Assembly (NCBI RefSeq): GCF_041200175.1
Contig: NZ_CP165727.1
Coordinates: forward strand, 248,001 to 312,000
Direction of reading: 5' to 3'
From: Streptomyces sp. R33
Lineage (GTDB): Bacteria; Actinomycetota; Actinomycetes; Streptomycetales; Streptomycetaceae
Length of the DNA: 64,000 nt
This document shows, one piece after another, positions 52,336 through 63,141 of this stretch. Within the stretch, counting starts at the first letter, position 1. The number at the start of each line of letters is the position of its first letter. Below the pieces are notes generated by a model. The model was given only the letters and a program-made list of their open reading frames with translations. It searched no databases and was not told the origin of the DNA. The position numbers were made by a program, and so were the translations under genes.

Positions 52336-52439
52336 GTGTCCGTCCTGCCGCCCGACCTGCCTCGGCTGCGGACTCTGGTGACCTACCTGCGCGGCGATCT
52401 CAGCCGCACTGAGGCGGCCCTGGCCACGGCCGAGGCACG
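52336..52439 (+). pseudogene. Coiled-coil scrap
   Basis: A GTG at 52336 starts SVLPPDLPRLRTLVTYLRGD then LSRTEAALATAEARE and ends where the IS5 remnant begins. This looks like the opening of a small plasmid-type actinobacterial protein. Confidence 0.4.
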
Positions 52440-53030
52440 CGAGTGTTCGCCCAGCTCAACGGTCTGCTCAGGCAACTGCTGCGGGAGACGGGGGACGTGA
52501 CGGCGAGCCGTCGGCCTGCGTAATCGACGCGCAGAGCGTGAAGACCTCCACCAGCGTGCACGCCTCCGGCCAGGGCATTGACGCTGGCTAGAAGATCGTC
52601 GGCCGCAAGCGGAGCATCGTCACCGACACGCTCGGCCTCCTCCTCGCCGCGCTGGTCACCGCGGCGAGCGTCCAGGACTCCGTCGCCGGAACCCGGCTCC
52701 TGGACCAGGTCGCCGCCGAGCACCCCCTCGTCCGGAAGGTGTGGGTCGACGGTGGCAACCGCCAGCACCTCGTCGAACATGCCGCCACCCTCGGCATCGA
52801 CATGGAGATCACCGCTCGTAAGCCCGGGACCAGGGGCTTCACTCCAATCCGGAAGCGGTGGGCCGTCGAGCGGACCTACGGCTGGCTCATGCTCCACCGC
52901 CGCCTGGCCCGCGACTACGAGCCTCTCCCCTCCCGCTCCGAAGCCGTGATCCACCTCGCCATGACCGACCTCATGGCCCGCCGCCTCACCGGCGAAAACA
53001 CCGCTTTCCTTCGGCTCGACGTTTCCGATG
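52440..53030 (+). pseudogene. IS5-family transposase, C-terminal two-thirds
   Basis: Begins VFAQLNGLLRQLLRETGDV, shifts phase, then EPSACVIDAQSVKTSTSVHA and SGQGIDAG with TAG at 52588. Next come KIVGRKRSIVTDTLGLLLAA, RKVWVDGGNRQHLVEHAATL (second Asp) and RWAVERTYGWLMLHRRLARD (Glu), ending near AMTDLMARRLTGE. A frameshift, a stop and a missing 5' third show decay. Confidence 0.8.
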
Positions 53031-53205
53031 AAGGAAAAGCTACGTTGCTTTTCTGCATTTCTAAACACGTTCACTGCGGCATGAATTGCGTTTCCGCAGG
53101 TCAACTGCGCAAGATTGTTGCAATGGAGTTGAAATTAACGCAACGAGAGGGTCTCATTTCGTTGCATTGGAATGCAAGTGAACGCCATGCCCGGAGGTAC
53201 TACGA
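53031..53205. other. AT-richer segment between two IS remnants
   Basis: About 175 bp visibly lower in GC than the surrounding DNA, with homopolymer-poor AT-rich words (aagattgttgcaatggagtt; tctaaacacg). The IS5 frame stays open through it and reads FCISKHVHCGMNCVSAGQLR, but this does not resemble transposase. Repeated gttgca/tgcaac words occur. Origin unknown. Confidence 0.5.
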
Positions 53206-53310
53206 GCGGGCGTCGTCGAAGGCCATGTCAATCGCATCAAGATGATCAAGCGCCAGATGTTCGGTCGCGCGGGCTTCTCCCTCCTGCGGAAACGGGTCCT
53301 CGTATCCTGA
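53206..53310 (+). pseudogene. ISL3-family transposase, last 34 codons
   Basis: Reads AGVVEGHVNRIKMIKRQMFG and RAGFSLLRKRVLVS then TGA. It closely matches the C-terminus of the ISL3 transposase at 12773 (GVVEGHVNRIKMLKRQMFGR). Confidence 0.8.
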
Positions 53311-53336
53311 TCACCGAATCATGCAGGAGGAACTCG

Positions 53337-53477
53337 ATGGCGGCACCGTCTGCGGGTATGCGAGCCTCCTTGGCCCAGATGCCGATCGAGAAGACTGTGA
53401 TGACCCGCGACGACGCTCTCAAACAGCTCAGCCACATCGCGCGCGAGAGGGCCTTCGGTAGGCACGTCGGGTCTTGA
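53337..53477 (+). CDS. Small ORF with consensus SD
   Basis: A 46-residue frame preceded by AGGAGG 6 nt before the ATG. It reads APSAGMRASLAQMPIEKTVM then TRDDALKQLSHIARERAFGR and ends HVGS. Helical, no signal peptide, no family recognised. The strong SD is the only reason to call it; it could be the start of a lost gene. Confidence 0.35.
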   Translation: MAAPSAGMRASLAQMPIEKTVMTRDDALKQLSHIARERAFGRHVGS

Positions 53478-53609
53478 TCGAGGTGCGCTGAATCCATGTC
53501 GATCGACCGGCCCGTATCGGCGGGACAAAGTCCTAACTGCCGGATCGCCGCCAGGGGCATATCCTAGTAAATAGGTCGTCGCACTCTCACGTGTGGCGTC
53601 CGGAAGGGC

Positions 53610-53637
53610 GACCCCGGCGTGTGAATGTGCCGGGGTC
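53610..53637. terminator. Hairpin
   Basis: gaccccggc and gccggggtc, perfect 9-bp arms with a 10-nt loop, 133 bp after the small ORF. Confidence 0.55.
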
Positions 53638-53813
53638 GTTGTATCGCCGTCGTCGCGCCGCAGGGGGCGAGGCATGATCCATTCAGCCGATGTACGGGAA
53701 TGGCGCGACTGTAACGTCCCACGCGATGCCGAGCCCATCGAGACGGCGGACGAAGGCCGTCAGGCCATGTAGGCCGGCCTGCACCTCGTCGAGCGCGAAT
53801 CTGGTCTCAGACC

Positions 53814-54059
53814 GTGGGCCGCCTCGCCGAACAGGCGGGAGTGTCGGCCCGCACACTCGCCCGGCGCTTCGCCGAACAGCTCGGCCACAGCCCCGCCAAA
53901 TGGCTGCTCGCCCAGCGCCTTGCCGCCGCCCGGGCCCTGCTGGAACAGACGCAGCTGCCCGCCGAGGCCATCGCCATCCGGGTCGGCCTGTCCTCCGCCC
54001 TCAACCTGCGACGCCGCTTCCGGACCATGCTGGGCACGACACCCGGCGCGTACCGATGA
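53814..54059 (+). pseudogene. AraC-family regulator, C-terminal HTH fragment
   Basis: Reads VGRLAEQAGVSARTLARRFA, EQLGHSPAKWLLAQRLAAAR, ALLEQTQLPAEAIAIRVGLS and LRRRFRTMLGTTPGAYR: the two HTHs of the AraC DNA-binding domain, complete. The ligand-binding N-terminal domain is missing (a GlxA/DJ-1-like one would be expected). Sequence just upstream (HLVERESGL) may be its linker in another phase. Confidence 0.78.
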
Positions 54060-54693
54060 GCCTTCGGCCGCTGAACGACCGGGCCCGGCGGCCCTCGCCG
54101 GATGCACCCCGAAAGGCCCGCGGCCTGTCGCATCCGATGCAATTGGCGTCGGTAGGACCAGCGGTACAGCTTCTCCGGGTGCGCCAAGGGGGTGCGCCGG
54201 CTGGGTCCTGCATACAGCGATCACCCAGTCCGACAGCCCCGGCGAGCTTGTTGCCGATCTCAACCGAACTCAACTTCCGTGACTCCGAGGCCTCGACGCC
54301 TTCGTCCAGCGCCGCCCCACGGCAGAACACGGCAAGCCGCTCATCACTGGTAGCAGAACCCGAACGATGAGCAGCGCCGGAATGAGCCGCTTCGGCGTGC
54401 GCCGCAGGGGGGACACCGACGCCAGGGCGGCCCACTACGGCGGCAGTGAGGGTCCTCCTGATGCCCTGGCATCGATCCTCACGCAGCGTCGAGACGGCAA
54501 GTGCCCTCCCGCCGACCCCGCCCCGGCAAGAAGAGGCGGCTGCGCCTCCTACGCACGGGGTGGAGGAGCGTGAGGACGCTCAGGCGCCGGCGGTGACGTC
54601 CTGGTCAAGGCACTTGCGGGAGCCGGCCTCCACCCTGGTGCACGGGTGCTCCCGCGCGGGACGGTTGGCGGTGGACGGCCGCGACTGCCGGCC
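54060..54693. other. Gene-less stretch of ~630 bp
   Basis: No convincing frame on either strand, and no terminator or promoter that I could support. Confidence 0.35.
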
Positions 54694-55080
54694 TCAGCCG
54701 GCCCCGACCGGCAGGGGGCCCAGGCGGCCCTCCAGCCAGGACGGAAGATCCAGCAGCCGGACCCCTTCCTGTTCTTCGGGGTCCGTACGCGCGACCAGGC
54801 ACACCAAGTCCTGGTCCCCGGTGTTGACCGGCATGTGCGGGGTGTCGGCGGGGATGTGGATGTAGTCCCCTGCCCGCACGACGACGTGTTCGGCCAGGTC
54901 TGGGCCGTGCCAGACCTCGACCTGCCCGGACTGGATGAAAATGGCCGACTCGTGCCCCTCGTGAAGGTGAGGACGCCCCCGCGTCCCGGTCGGCATCACC
55001 AGCCGGTGCAGACACAACCGTTCCGCGCCCGCGGACTGGGCGCTGATCCCCGCCCGAAAGTGCCGCCCTGGATCTGCCAT
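54694..55080 (-). CDS. Cupin-domain protein
   Basis: A 128-residue cupin from the ATG at 55080. Motif 1 is GRPHLHEGHESAIFIQSGQV (His-x-x-x-His-Glu ligands), and motif 2 is AGDYIHIPADTPHMPVNTG (His). CLHRLVMPTGTRGRPHLHE and EVWHGPDLAEHVVVRAGDY are typical of a cupin group common in soil actinobacteria. Homologues usually have ~15 more N-terminal residues, so the 5' end may be damaged or the start wrong (the frame is open to 55152). Likely a metal-binding enzyme of unknown substrate. Confidence 0.8.
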   Translation of the reverse strand: MADPGRHFRAGISAQSAGAERLCLHRLVMPTGTRGRPHLHEGHESAIFIQSGQVEVWHGPDLAEHVVVRAGDYIHIPADTPHMPVNTGDQDLVCLVARTDPEEQEGVRLLDLPSWLEGRLGPLPVGAG

Positions 55081-55265
55081 GCGGGCAGTACACCAGGCAG
55101 CCGGCGCCGTCCGAGCAGTTCCCGCCACCGCCAGCGGCGACCCTCGCCTCACAAGCCGGCGATCACTGGTTCACCGAGAAGCACGTCGGCAGCCGCAACC
55201 GCCTCAACAGCGGGATCCACACCTGACCGGGTTGCGGCAGCATCCGGTCGACCGCCCGCACCGAC
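55081..55265. other. Spacer with possible gene scrap
   Basis: A plus-strand frame near 55150-55228 ends HWFTEKHVGSRNRLNSGIHT followed by TGA. It looks like the last residues of a lost protein. Nothing else is seen. Confidence 0.3.
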
Positions 55266-55433
55266 CTACGGGCGATAGATCATCTCCGCCAGGAACGCCA
55301 CGATCAGGGCCCACACGCCGATTCCGAGCAGCCACCACCATTCGAAGACTGCGCCCGCAGCGACCATGGCGGCCCCGCAGAGCACAAGGGTGATGATCTT
55401 GATCCGCATGGGGCGTTCCGGCGTTGACGTCAT
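55266..55433 (-). CDS. Small two-TM membrane protein
   Basis: A 55-residue protein: TSTPERPMRIKIITLVLCGA, then AMVAAGAVFEWWWLLGIGVW and ALIVAFLAEMIYRP, giving two short TM helices. The ATG at 55433 or the internal ATG at 55409 could be the start. It lies 58 bp downstream of the large APC permease gene on the same strand and is likely cotranscribed. Role unknown. Confidence 0.7.
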   Translation of the reverse strand: MTSTPERPMRIKIITLVLCGAAMVAAGAVFEWWWLLGIGVWALIVAFLAEMIYRP

Positions 55434-55491
55434 GTTCTGGCCTGCCTTTCCGTCTTCCCTCGCGGAAGTTACTGGTTGCGGGCTGCAGCGG

Positions 55492-57483
55492 TCAGCCGCC
55501 GACGTGGATGCCGGGGCGGCGGGCGGGGTCGGGTTCGTGGCTGCGGATGATCTCGCGGGTGACCGGTGCGGTGTCGCCGCGGCCGAGGAGGAAATAGCGG
55601 ACCATGTGGACCAGCGGGCTTCCTTCGGCCCAGGCGAAGTAGCAGTGCGGCTGGACGTCGGTGGCATTGCGCAGGGCCAGCAGGATGGCTGCGATGGCGT
55701 TCGGTGCGGCCGGAGCGTCGGCGCGCAGGATCCGGTGGCCGTCGACCTCGACGCCGTGGACGGTGAGGGTGTCACTGAAGTCCGAGGGGTCGATCACGTC
55801 GATTTCGAGGAACAGCACGTCGGCAGAGCCGGGCACCGGGTTGACGCCGCGCTGTTCACGTTCCTTGGCGCTGTACTCCTCGACGTCGCCGGCCTGGCGG
55901 CGGTTGGCAATGATGTTGATGGCGTTGTCGTGGGCGAGGGTGTCGTCGATGAACCGGCGGGCGTCGTGGTCGAAGACGATGCGGTCGGCGCGCAGTTCGG
56001 TGGTGCGTGAGACGCGGGAGATCAGCGACACGATGATGATCCCGGCGATGAAGAACCCGGAGATGACGAGGCCGTCGGGCTTGTCGATGACGTTGGCGAC
56101 CAGGGCGTAGAGCAGGACCGCGGTGAGCAGGGCGAAGCCGACGGTGGCCGCGCGCCGGCGGTGGCGCGCGACGGAGACGGTGACGGCGAAGGCTCCGGAG
56201 ACCATCATGGCCAGGATCCCGGTGGCGTAGGCGCCGGCCTGTTCGTCGACGTCGGCGTCGAAGGCGATCGTGATCAGGATGCACAGGGCGGTGTAGACGA
56301 TCACGACGGGGCGGACAGCGCGTCCCCACTCGGGGGCCATGCCGTAGTCGGGCAGGTAGCGGGGGACGATGTTGACCAGGCCTGCCATGGCGGAGGCTCC
56401 GGCGAACCAGAGGATGAGGATGGTGCTGATGTCGTAGACGGTGCCGAAGGTCTCTCCGACGTGCTCGTGGGCGAGCCACGCCAGGGCACGGCCGTTGGCG
56501 GCGCCGCCCGGTGCGAACTCCTCGTGCGGGATGAGGAGGGTGGTGACGAAGCTCGCGGAGAGCAGGTAGACGCTCATGATGAGCGCGGCGGTGGTCAGCA
56601 GCCTTCGGGTGTTGCGGATCCGGGAGCGCAGCCGCTGTTCGGCATCGGCGCCCTCGGCGGCGACGAGCGGCATCATGCTCACGCCGGTCTCGAAGCCCGA
56701 CAGGCCCAGGACCAGCAGGGGGAAGGCAAGCAGTGCCGGGCCCATCAGGTCGCCAAAGCCGCCTCCCCCCGATGCGAGGGCGTCGGTCCACGCCGACCAG
56801 GCGCCGGGGGTGGTGAACACGTGGACCAGGCCGATGCCGATAACGACCGCGTTCAGCGCGAGGAAGATGGCGACCAGGGGGATGGCCACGCTGACCGCTT
56901 CGCTGAAGCCAAGCAGGAACACCCCGCCAAGCACCAGCAGCAGCGCCACTGTGAGGGCGACTTCGTGACCGTGCAGCGCCGCGGGGAAGAACGGGTTCTC
57001 CACCACGTGCACCGAGGCGTCTGCGGTGGACAGGGTGATCGTGATGATCCACGAGGTGGCCACGAAGCCGAGGAGGACGAGCACGAACAGCTTCCCCCAC
57101 CAAAACGGCAGCAGGTCCTCCAGCATTGCCACCGAACCGGCGCCGTGCGGGCTCTCCTTCGCCACCCGCCGGTACATCGGCAGCATCCCCAGCAGGGTCA
57201 GCGCCACGATCAGCAGCGTCGCCAGCGGCGAGACCGCCCCGGCTGCCAGAGCGGCGATCGCGGGCACGTACGCGAGGCTGGAGAAGTAGTCCACTCCAGT
57301 CAGGCACATCACCTTCCACCACGCGTGCGGCTCGGCGTGCGCCTCGCCTGCTGCCGGCCCCACCGGCTGCACGCGGTGGCGCAGCAGCCACTGCGCCAAG
57401 GCGCCGGTCGGCTGGGCCCGCGGCGCGGGGCTGTCCACCGCCTCCGGCATCATCGGCTCGTTCGCTTCCCTCATGTCCCCCAT
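55492..57483 (-). CDS. APC-superfamily permease with C-terminal cytosolic domain
   Basis: A 663-residue transporter. About 12 TM helices lie between residues ~55 and 490; [20 protein letters not shown] is the first-helix block of this family, and [19 protein letters not shown] and [20 protein letters not shown] are further landmarks. A cytosolic C-terminal part (~500-663) with [20 protein letters not shown] and [20 protein letters not shown] follows, as in long actinobacterial amino-acid/K-type permeases. I chose the ATG at 57483, where the permease sequence starts; the frame is open to 58188 through an unrelated membrane-protein remnant. Substrate unknown (amino acid or cation). Confidence 0.85.
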   Translation of the reverse strand: MGDMREANEPMMPEAVDSPAPRAQPTGALAQWLLRHRVQPVGPAAGEAHAEPHAWWKVMCLTGVDYFSSLAYVPAIAALAAGAVSPLATLLIVALTLLGMLPMYRRVAKESPHGAGSVAMLEDLLPFWWGKLFVLVLLGFVATSWIITITLSTADASVHVVENPFFPAALHGHEVALTVALLLVLGGVFLLGFSEAVSVAIPLVAIFLALNAVVIGIGLVHVFTTPGAWSAWTDALASGGGGFGDLMGPALLAFPLLVLGLSGFETGVSMMPLVAAEGADAEQRLRSRIRNTRRLLTTAALIMSVYLLSASFVTTLLIPHEEFAPGGAANGRALAWLAHEHVGETFGTVYDISTILILWFAGASAMAGLVNIVPRYLPDYGMAPEWGRAVRPVVIVYTALCILITIAFDADVDEQAGAYATGILAMMVSGAFAVTVSVARHRRRAATVGFALLTAVLLYALVANVIDKPDGLVISGFFIAGIIIVSLISRVSRTTELRADRIVFDHDARRFIDDTLAHDNAINIIANRRQAGDVEEYSAKEREQRGVNPVPGSADVLFLEIDVIDPSDFSDTLTVHGVEVDGHRILRADAPAAPNAIAAILLALRNATDVQPHCYFAWAEGSPLVHMVRYFLLGRGDTAPVTREIIRSHEPDPARRPGIHVGG

Positions 57484-57599
57484 CAACCTTTCCCGACCGG
57501 CCACGAGCGATGCCTCGCGACGATGATTGAGTATGCGCTTGTCGCCCCTGCGGAGCAGGCTGGCTCGCAATGCGTGCCCCCGCTCGGTCTGCCCCTGCA

Positions 57600-58188
57600 T
57601 CGCTGACCACCCCTCGAGTCGCTCTCCGGACCGCAACCGCCCACGTGGAGCGGGCAGCAGGAAGCGCGGTGCCGCGTAACCGACCAGGAGCAGGTATGGC
57701 GCTGCCAGGGCCAGTCCGACCACGGTGGGCACGAGGACGAGGGCCGTCTTGCGTGCCCGGGCCGCGGCCACGACGCCGCCCGCGGTGAGCAGCGGCAGAA
57801 CGAACCACCACGCAGCGGCGAGCGGTTCCCGCAACGGCACATTGCAGGGGCGGCACAGGGTCCGCCCCTGCAGCGCCCGTACATGGTCGTCAAATGCGAG
57901 GTGCCATCCGAGGTGCCCCTGGATCTCGCCCGCACGGCTGAGCCGGGCGGGGAGACCGCCGTGACGGAGGTACGCCTCGATGACCCATTCGGCGCTGCCG
58001 AGGGCTGCTCCCGCAACTAGCACGAGCAGCACGGCCGGACGCCGCCACGCCCGAATCCGGTCCCAGACCCCGTACAGCTCGTCCATCGATGCCGCCGCCC
58101 GCCGGTCGTCCGGAGTCGGCCAGCCGCGCGGGACGTTGGCCGGGGAGTAACCGCGGCGCAGGGCGTAGTCGGTGATGACGGGAAGCAC
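57600..58188 (-). pseudogene. Membrane-protein remnant upstream of permease
   Basis: Reads [60 protein letters not shown] and [20 protein letters not shown] with at least three TM helices, then [11 protein letters not shown] and decay. Similar to multi-TM streptomycete membrane proteins of the glycosyltransferase-like type, whose N- and C-termini are both missing here. It runs in phase into the permease gene only by chance. Confidence 0.5.
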
Positions 58189-58190
58189 CG

Positions 58191-58355
58191 GTGGACGACG
58201 TCGACGGTGGCGTCCGCGTCTTCGGGAAGATCACCAGCGGCATCGACCTGCTGGAACAGGTCGCAGACGACGGATCCGACAACGCCAACGGCGAAGGCGA
58301 CGGCGCCCCCAAGTAGAAGATCACCATCCAGCACGTGGCCATCGCCCACCAGTAA
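58191..58355 (+). pseudogene. Cyclophilin (PPIase) C-terminal scrap
   Basis: Reads [50 protein letters not shown] and stop. This is the last ~50 residues of an actinobacterial peptidyl-prolyl isomerase (FGKVTSGLDVVEKVA ... GTDNANGTGDG), with one nonsense mutation. Confidence 0.75.
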
Positions 58356-58627
58356 ACCGGGGCAACGGCTCTGGCAGCGTGGCGGACGCCAGGGGCACCA
58401 CCGCCGCCCCGGCGGCCGCGGCCGCCCGGGTCCTCATCAAGGGACACGCCACCTTCTGCCTCATCACCACCGCGTCCAACAACCTCACCGCCGACGGCAT
58501 CACCCTGTCGGCCATCGCTCCCGCCAGCCTAGGAGGGCAGAGCGTCTCGGTGATCTGGGCCGGGAGTCCATGCGCGGCGGCACTGCGGGCCTTGACGATT
58601 GGCTGTGGCGGATATTTCGTGATGGTC
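58356..58627. other. Gene-less stretch
   Basis: A plus frame reads FCLITTASNNLTADGITLSA then IAPASLGGQSVSVIWAGSP, without start or context. Possibly a scrap; I cannot place it. Confidence 0.3.
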
Positions 58628-58651
58628 GAGGCTGATCACCAGATCAGCCTC
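58628..58651. terminator. Perfect hairpin before the 58731 gene
   Basis: GAGGCTGATC-ACCA-GATCAGCCTC, 10-bp perfect arms and 4-nt loop. It isolates the following gene from upstream transcription. Confidence 0.65.
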
Positions 58652-58730
58652 CTGTGAATGTGGGCCTGTCACTCCCCCCGGCTAGGGTGATGCGGAAGCA
58701 CAGCACGTGCCTGTGGGGAGGGTAGGCGTC

Positions 58731-59327
58731 ATGCGTGGCGGCGTTCAGTGGCTTATAGAGCAGGATGACTGGCAGCACAGCGTGGTCTTTGCACGCGGCA
58801 TCTCGCCGGAGGAGCTGGGGTTGCGCATGGGGGGCGCACGCGGATCCATCGTTTCGCCGATCACGGACGCTGAGGCATGGAACATGGTTCTCGACCTGGC
58901 GACGGACGACGATGACGTGGTGCGCGTCGGTGCGCACGGTGGGTGGTCCTTCGCCGTTGAGTACGGGCTCGGCGACGGTGCAGGACGACTGGCCGGCATT
59001 TCCCGGAACGGAGTGGAGGCGGTTCACCTCGACCCGTCCGTGGACCATCCACCGGCGATGTTCTCCTACGCAAGAGACGGTGTGAACGTCAGCAGCTTTG
59101 GAATCGGAGAAGAGGTCTGGCGGTGGGGTGACCAGCCGGACCTCCTGCTACCTGAGCTGGTAGCGGCTGGTGTGTTGCACTCCGACGGCGAGTACGCACG
59201 ACCGGAGGACGAGTCCTACCAGGACCGGGACCGTCACACCCTGGCGATCATAGAAACCCGGTTCGGGCTTTCCCTTCCCCGTGGTGCACTAGAGAACGAG
59301 CGTCTGCCGGCCTTCGTCATCGTCTGA
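58731..59327 (+). CDS. DUF6461-like hypothetical protein
   Basis: A 198-residue soluble protein from the ATG at 58731 (GGGAGG at 58716-58721). VQWLIEQDDWQHSVVFARGI at the start, then ARGSIVSPITDAEAWNMVLD, GAHGGWSFAVEYGLGDGAGR and VHLDPSVDHPPAMFSYARDG follow the pattern of the DUF6461 family (immunity-like proteins of actinobacteria). The C-terminus, YQDRDRHTLAIIETRFGLSL, is also usual. Monocistronic, between a hairpin and an ISL3 remnant. Function unknown. Confidence 0.75.
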   Translation: MRGGVQWLIEQDDWQHSVVFARGISPEELGLRMGGARGSIVSPITDAEAWNMVLDLATDDDDVVRVGAHGGWSFAVEYGLGDGAGRLAGISRNGVEAVHLDPSVDHPPAMFSYARDGVNVSSFGIGEEVWRWGDQPDLLLPELVAAGVLHSDGEYARPEDESYQDRDRHTLAIIETRFGLSLPRGALENERLPAFVIV

Positions 59328-59356
59328 GTGACAGCCGACTTCAATATGGCAGATGG

Positions 59357-60389
59357 TCATGGCGGTTGAGCGAGGACGAGAGTTCGCAAAAGGCCGAAGG
59401 ACGCTCGTCCGTAGGACCGGCGTTTGATGAGCTTGATGCGTGTGACCTGACCTTCGACGGCGCCGGAGCTCCAGGGCAGCGTGAGGCCGTTGACGACGGC
59501 TTCCCAGTCGTTTTGGAGGGAGGCGGCGAAGTCCTGGACCGGCTGTGGCCCCTCGTCGAGAGCCCGTGTCATCCAGTGGATGAAGTCCTGGCCTCGGCGT
59601 TCGCGGGCGATCCTGCTGAACTCGTGGGCGAGGTCGCGGGCGCTGGCCAGGTCGGGGCAGGCATCCAGAATGCGGTCAAGCTGGTCACGCTGGCTGTCGC
59701 TCAGGCTCTCCGGGCGCCGCATGATCCAAGTGGTGATTCGACGGGGGCTGGGAATCGGCTGCGTCGGTTCGAGGACGGCGGTGCCGGCGCGGAGGGTCGC
59801 GACGTACTTGGTGACCACAACGCGGCTGCCACGGTAGCCGCGCTCAGATGAGGACGGTGCCGTAGGTGGCGCCCCTGCGGAACGCGAACTCGTCGATCCC
59901 CAGCACCGTGACCTGGCCGGACGGCGGGTCCGGGAGCCGCCGGACTTCCCGAAGGATCACGTCCCGGCTCGCACGCAGTGGCAGGTAGTTGGCGAGCCGG
60001 GCGCCGGCCCGGCCACCGACGGCCAGCCCGATCGCCTGCACCATCCGGGCCACTGCCGGGGTGCGGCGCCGATACGGCGTCGTCAGGTGTTCCACCTGCT
60101 CCGCGACGGTCCGCCGCTTGCAGGCGGAGTTGTCACAGAAGAACCGGCGGACCATCAGCCGGAGAACCACGCGCCGGCCCCCGATCGGGCGGTCCGCCAA
60201 CCGCCGTCTGTACGTACTGTGCACCCGAGAGGCCTCCATACCGCAGGCCGGACACACCGTGGCCCGCTGCCCGGCATGCACATCGATCCTGACGGCGTCC
60301 TCAACCACCTCCACACCGTCCACGACAACCCCGTCAACGTCAGGCCACACCAAGTCCCAGATCCGCTGTTCTTCCCCCACGGGCACCAT
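59357..60389 (-). pseudogene. ISL3-family transposase with internal deletion
   Basis: N-terminal part (60389-59844): CPACGMEASRVHSTYRRRLA zinc finger, RFFCDNSACKRRTVAEQVEH and VTVLGIDEFAFRRGATYGTV (first Asp), ending in a stop right after TVLI. C-terminal part (59818-59357): IHWMTRALDEGPQPVQDFAA and NGLTLPWSSGAVEGQVTRIK (Glu). The ~100 residues between (second Asp region) are missing. Different ISL3 lineage from the copy at 12773. Confidence 0.85.
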
Positions 60390-60643
60390 GCTGGGGAACG
60401 GACATCGAGGGCTCCACGGGATGTTTAGAACTGACGGTCACGAAATCTCCGCCGCAGCCCTGAAATTCCCCACCGGGCGCTCGGGGGAGGCCTCAGAGTT
60501 GCTCGGCTTGATTCACCAGGGCCGCGCCGACCTGCTGTGGTCGGGTTCTTCTCCCTGGGCGCCTCGTTGAGCTGTTCGCGTAATCCTGGGGCGGATGGGG
60601 AGCCGGAATTGCATTTTCAGATCGGGCCTGTGCCCCACGATGA
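60390..60643. other. Flank of the ISL3 remnant
   Basis: About 250 bp. The 5' end of the ISL3 element is expected here, but I could not match terminal repeats. No gene. Confidence 0.35.
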
Positions 60644-61051
60644 TCAGCCGAGTAACGCTGGGCGCCCGTCACCGCCTGCCGCCTCGGCGGTGCCTACGAC
60701 GGCCACGCTCAATGCCGTCATGTAGAAGATCATCCCCAGCACCAAGACCACGGTCTTCCAGACGTTGCCCCGGCGCGTGAATGGAGGAGCAGGGCCACGA
60801 CGCTGCATGCGATGGCCAGGATGGCGCACAGGGAGGCGCCGTAGATGGGCCAGGATTCGTTGTTGAGGGCGACGAAGACCACATCGCGTTAGGCCGAGGG
60901 TGGTCATGATCCCCGCGACGGCGACCAGGGCGCCGGCCAGGATCTAGGCGACGGCGTCCAGGCGCCTGCCGACATTGGCTTGGACATCATCCGGTTTCGC
61001 CGTCAGCGGCTGATGCTCGCGGCCCGCGCCCGACCTGGGGACCCAGCTCAT
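60644..61051 (-). pseudogene. Small multi-TM membrane protein, decayed
   Basis: From an ATG at 61051: SWVPRSGAGREHQPLTAKPD, a TAG in-frame, ILAGALVAVAGIMTTLGL, phase shift, DVVFVALNNESWPIYGASLC and AILAIACSVVALLLHSRAG, another shift, then NVWKTVVLVLGMIFYMTALS and VAVVGTAEAAGGDG. Three TM segments in three phases plus a stop show a dead gene. No family name. Confidence 0.6.
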
Positions 61052-61423
61052 GGCACCACGCTACGGCCGCGCCGGGAGGCACGCCGTTCGGACTAGCCCG
61101 AAGGGGCGTAGACCGAACGAGCGGCCACAGATCGTGGAGATCACCGTTGCAACCCGGTAAATCCGGCGTCTAGTGCGGCATCCCCACGAGAACAAGGCCA
61201 AGGAGTGGGCGGCCCCAGCCCGTCGGCCGCCTGCCGCTCACCAAACTCCCCCAGTCCGTTGAGAATCGGGGCTGTCGCAGCTGCGGCCCTCAGCGCCGGC
61301 GGCGTCCACATCACGGTGCAGATCCGTCGGTAGAGCGGCCTGGACGAATGTCGGCGGCGCTTGGTTCTGGATCACCTTCCGTGCCACGGCCACGGAGGGT
61401 CACCGAAGCAGCGATCATGAACC
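61052..61423. other. Gene-less stretch
   Basis: About 370 bp with nothing recognisable before the next ISL3 remnant. Confidence 0.35.
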
Positions 61424-61850
61424 CTCGTGACTGACGCGCTGCTCCAAGACCTCTGGTTCCACGACGCCTGATGGTGTTGTCCTCGACGCCATCGCCGTCC
61501 GCGGCGAACTGGTGACCGTCCAAGCCGCCGCGACAACCGGCCGGGCCGTTTGTCCGGCTGCGGAACCAGGTCGACGGGGGTGCACAGTCGGTACGTGCGC
61601 CGTCTGGACGACACCACGGCCGGCCGACGACATGATCATCGATTTGCAGGTCCGCCGGTTCCGATGCCGCCAGCAGGACTGCTCCCAGGCCACGTTCGTC
61701 GAGCAGGTGCCGGGACTGACTGTCCGTCATAGACGGCGGAGTCAGAGCTTGCAGACCGCCCTACCGCACGTGGCGCTCATGCTTGCCGGCCGTGCCGGCG
61801 CCCGGCTTGTCGATGCCATCGTTCACGCAGTCCTTGCCAAACCTTGGCTC
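61424..61850 (+). pseudogene. ISL3-family transposase, N-terminal remnant
   Basis: Starts near VTDALLQDLWFHDA, a stop, then VVLDAIAVRGELVTVQAAAT. It shifts phase to GCGTRSTGVHSRYVRRLDDT and again to LQVRRFRCRQQDCSQATFVE, QVPGLTVRHRRRSQSLQTAL and MLAGRAGARLVDAI. Zinc finger and helices of the N-terminal ISL3 domain are recognisable; the catalytic part is absent. Confidence 0.8.
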
Positions 61851-62252
61851 ACCTCGTCAGCGGTGAGGAGGTCGCCTGCTTCGGCCGCCGCACGAGCCAG
61901 CGTCCGCACGAGCCTGCGCACCTCCATGACCGGTGCACGACGGCGACTCTGTACCGCGAGTGCCGTCCGGTCCTGCACCGAGCGAGGTCCGAGGTGGGCA
62001 ACCAGCCGGCTCTCCTGGCTCGGGTCCTGTTGGACGCGAGCCATGAGTGCCTCGGGCTTTGGCTGCCCCCACGCGGGCCTCACTCGGAGCCTGCCCCGCA
62101 GCACCGAACCGAATGATGGAACGAGCGCGTCGCCCGTATACCCCACTCGGCCCAGCGAGAAGATGGACGCGATCGGCAACAACCGTTGACCGTCGACGCG
62201 TCCGGTTGCTCCCCCGACGGGGCGGCCCCGCTCCCCTCTTGGAGCATGCCTT
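61851..62252. other. Stretch between ISL3 remnant and Rpf-like gene
   Basis: About 400 bp. A minus-strand frame reads PVMEVRRLVRTLARAAAEAG then DLLTADEV, possibly a gene scrap. Otherwise only the 3' flank of the Rpf-like gene is present. Confidence 0.3.

Positions 62253-63141
<889 letters not shown>

Noticed and set aside
55492..58188. 898-codon fusion of a membrane protein with the APC permease
   Set aside because: The N-terminal 235 codons are an unrelated truncated membrane protein; permease similarity starts at the ATG at 57483.
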